Assembly (NCBI GenBank): GCA_024398495.1
Contig: JAKSJA010000010.1
Span: 1-53,930 of the forward strand
DNA: 53,930 nucleotides
Direction of reading: 5' to 3'
Source: Bacteroidaceae bacterium
GTDB taxonomy: Bacteria > Bacteroidota > Bacteroidia > Bacteroidales > Bacteroidaceae
Under the pieces are notes generated by a model. It did not search any database and was not told the DNA's origin. It was given only the letters and a program-made list of their open reading frames with translations. The translations under genes were made by a program, and so were the position numbers. Shown here piece by piece: positions 53,132 through 53,930 of the stretch. Each line of letters begins with the position of its first letter. Positions within the stretch are counted from its first letter, which is position 1.

Positions 53132-53219
53132 CCAAGACCCTCAATACAAGGTGATTGACGTTGAGGATGAAGATGGAGAGCTAAGAATTGTAGCCACCTT
53201 GAAGCAAGTATTGAACTAA
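53127..53219 (+). pseudogene. Out-of-frame C-terminal remnant of res
   Basis: One base out of phase with res, an open stretch translates to LNQDPQYKVIDVEDEDGE... and ends ATLKQVLN before TAA at 53217-53219. Its composition is protein-like and it has no start of its own. Removing one base just before 53127 would join it to res. It may be a true frameshift or a sequence error. Confidence 0.5.
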
Positions 53220-53238
53220 AATCAAAAAAAGACAAGCA

Positions 53239-53502
53239 ACCGCAATTGCAGATGTTAGTACCCCTAAATGCTGATGTCAGCAGCTGCAAATGTTGATGTT
53301 AGCTACCGCAATTGATGATGTGTACAACCACTATTGGAAATACGAATGTACATAGTTGGAAGTACGACCAACCACTGTTGGAAATACGAATGTGCATAGT
53401 TGGAAGTACGACCAACCACTATTGAAAATACAAATGACCATTGTTGGTCGTTTATGTGTACTTAGTTGAAAGTACGAGTGCACCAAGTTGACTTTATCAT
53501 TG
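53239..53502. repeat. 22-bp phased repeat array, twelve units
   Basis: Twelve successive units, each 22 bp (the first counted from 53239), all with (A/T)TG at positions 8-10. Units 1-4 continue with GATGT-type words; units 5-12 mostly with GGAA.TACGA. Two alternating variants occur (ACCACTATTGGAAATACGA... and TACATAGTTGGAAGTACGA...), giving a near-perfect 44-bp period at 53327-53414. No spacers and, as 22 is not a multiple of 3, not coding. Confidence 0.85.
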
Positions 53503-53767
53503 ACACAAGAACTCGTGTAAAGAATGTTTATCTTATCCGCCACCAAAAACTCTGCGTAGCACCGACAAGTTGCGCCTCTGCCCTCTGCGTACAAAATTTA
53601 TGAATCTGCGTCAGCAGTCGTGAAGAAGAACAGATATCAATAATAAATGTATTTACATTATTGTGGCTGTTATTATTCACGGAAGTTCATAGAACCATAA
53701 ATTTTGCTCTGCGAGAGACTTAACACCTTGCGAGCAGATTTCGATTTCAACACTTCATATAGTTTTT
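53503..53767. other. Non-coding stretch between the two 22-bp arrays
   Basis: No gene seen. It contains CTCTGCGT words repeated near 53548-53615 and a near-perfect inverted repeat AATAAATGTA-TT-TACATTATT (53643-53662). Otherwise A/T-rich without clear promoter or terminator. Confidence 0.4.
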
Positions 53768-53930
53768 GTCAAAACGACGTGAAGATGTTGTTGAAATGAC
53801 GCGTTGACAAATTCTTTATGAAGATGTGGATAAAACTACGTGAAGAGTTACTAAAAACTTTATGAAGAGTTGGACAATTCTTTATGAAGAGTTGACCATT
53901 TCTTTGTGACGAGTTTGTCACTTCTTTTTG
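53768..53930. repeat. Second 22-bp phased array, running off the window
   Basis: TGAAG (or TGACG) recurs at 53819, 53841, 53863, 53885 and 53907, exactly 22 bp apart, inside units like ACAATTCTTTATGAAGAGTTG. A diverged unit with TGAAG at 53780 lies out of phase upstream. Sequence differs from the first array but the period is the same. The array is cut by the window end. Confidence 0.82.

Noticed and set aside
53239-53930. CRISPR array
   Set aside because: Units are contiguous at 22 bp with no unique spacers, the repeats vary, and no cas gene is near.

Overview
The window reads as chromosome of a Bacteroidales bacterium, most like Prevotella or a close relative. Three things point there. Promoters are of the Bacteroidota type (TTTG, 18-22 bp, TAnnTTTG). 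Start codons sit behind A/T-rich leaders rather than Shine-Dalgarno sites. The gene neighbourhoods are typical of the order: rpmB-rpmG-DUF4295, HU-small basic protein-rng, mreBCD-mrdA-rodA, and a mutarotase/sodium-symporter arabinose operon. I saw no tRNA, rRNA, insertion sequence or CRISPR array.

Layout. 1-950: promoter region with a 55-bp duplication, then ribosomal protein genes L28 and L33 and a DUF4295 gene. 945-3035 (minus): RNase G, a 29-aa basic protein and an HU protein. 3042-13584 (minus): one long operon for L-arabinose (galM, SSS symporter, araD, araA, FGGY kinase) running into the pentose phosphate genes tkt and rpiB and an FMN oxidoreductase. 13585-15550: a secreted beta-rich protein behind two duplicated promoters. 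15600-17800: truA, then rpsF-rpsR-rplI. 17808-20831: a three-gene operon (galacturonokinase-like GHMP kinase, nucleotidyltransferase, UDP-glucuronate 4-epimerase-like protein) that could recycle galacturonate into UDP-sugars. 20850-23590: nagB, a TlpA-like lipoprotein and a DUF975 membrane protein. 23588-29400 (minus): the rod-shape cluster.

29643-47824 is a pectin-related region: a minus-strand PL1 pectate lyase diverges from a plus-strand operon of a TIM-barrel/DUF3826 protein, GH127, a GH141-like beta-helix protein, an MFS transporter, a GH78 rhamnosidase, an unassigned 893-aa TIM-barrel protein, a GH137-GH2-like fusion and exonuclease III. The enzyme set resembles the part of the B. thetaiotaomicron system that acts on rhamnogalacturonan II side chains, but there is no SusC/SusD pair here. 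Arabinose from pectin would feed the upstream ara operon, and galacturonate could feed the kinase operon.

48019-53930: a lipoprotein gene, a strongly structured candidate RNA (49014-49226), a type III restriction-modification pair (mod-res) whose res gene seems to have lost its last ~30 codons to a frameshift, and about 800 bp of non-coding DNA with two arrays phased at exactly 22 bp.

The most unusual signals are: (1) repeat families typical of intergenic DNA lying in frame inside the 1360-codon GH137-GH2-like gene; (2) the 22-bp phased arrays; (3) the structured RNA before mod; (4) the possible UDP-galacturonate salvage operon; (5) the unassigned 893-aa enzyme. All functions come from reading sequence and remembered family features; no database search was possible.
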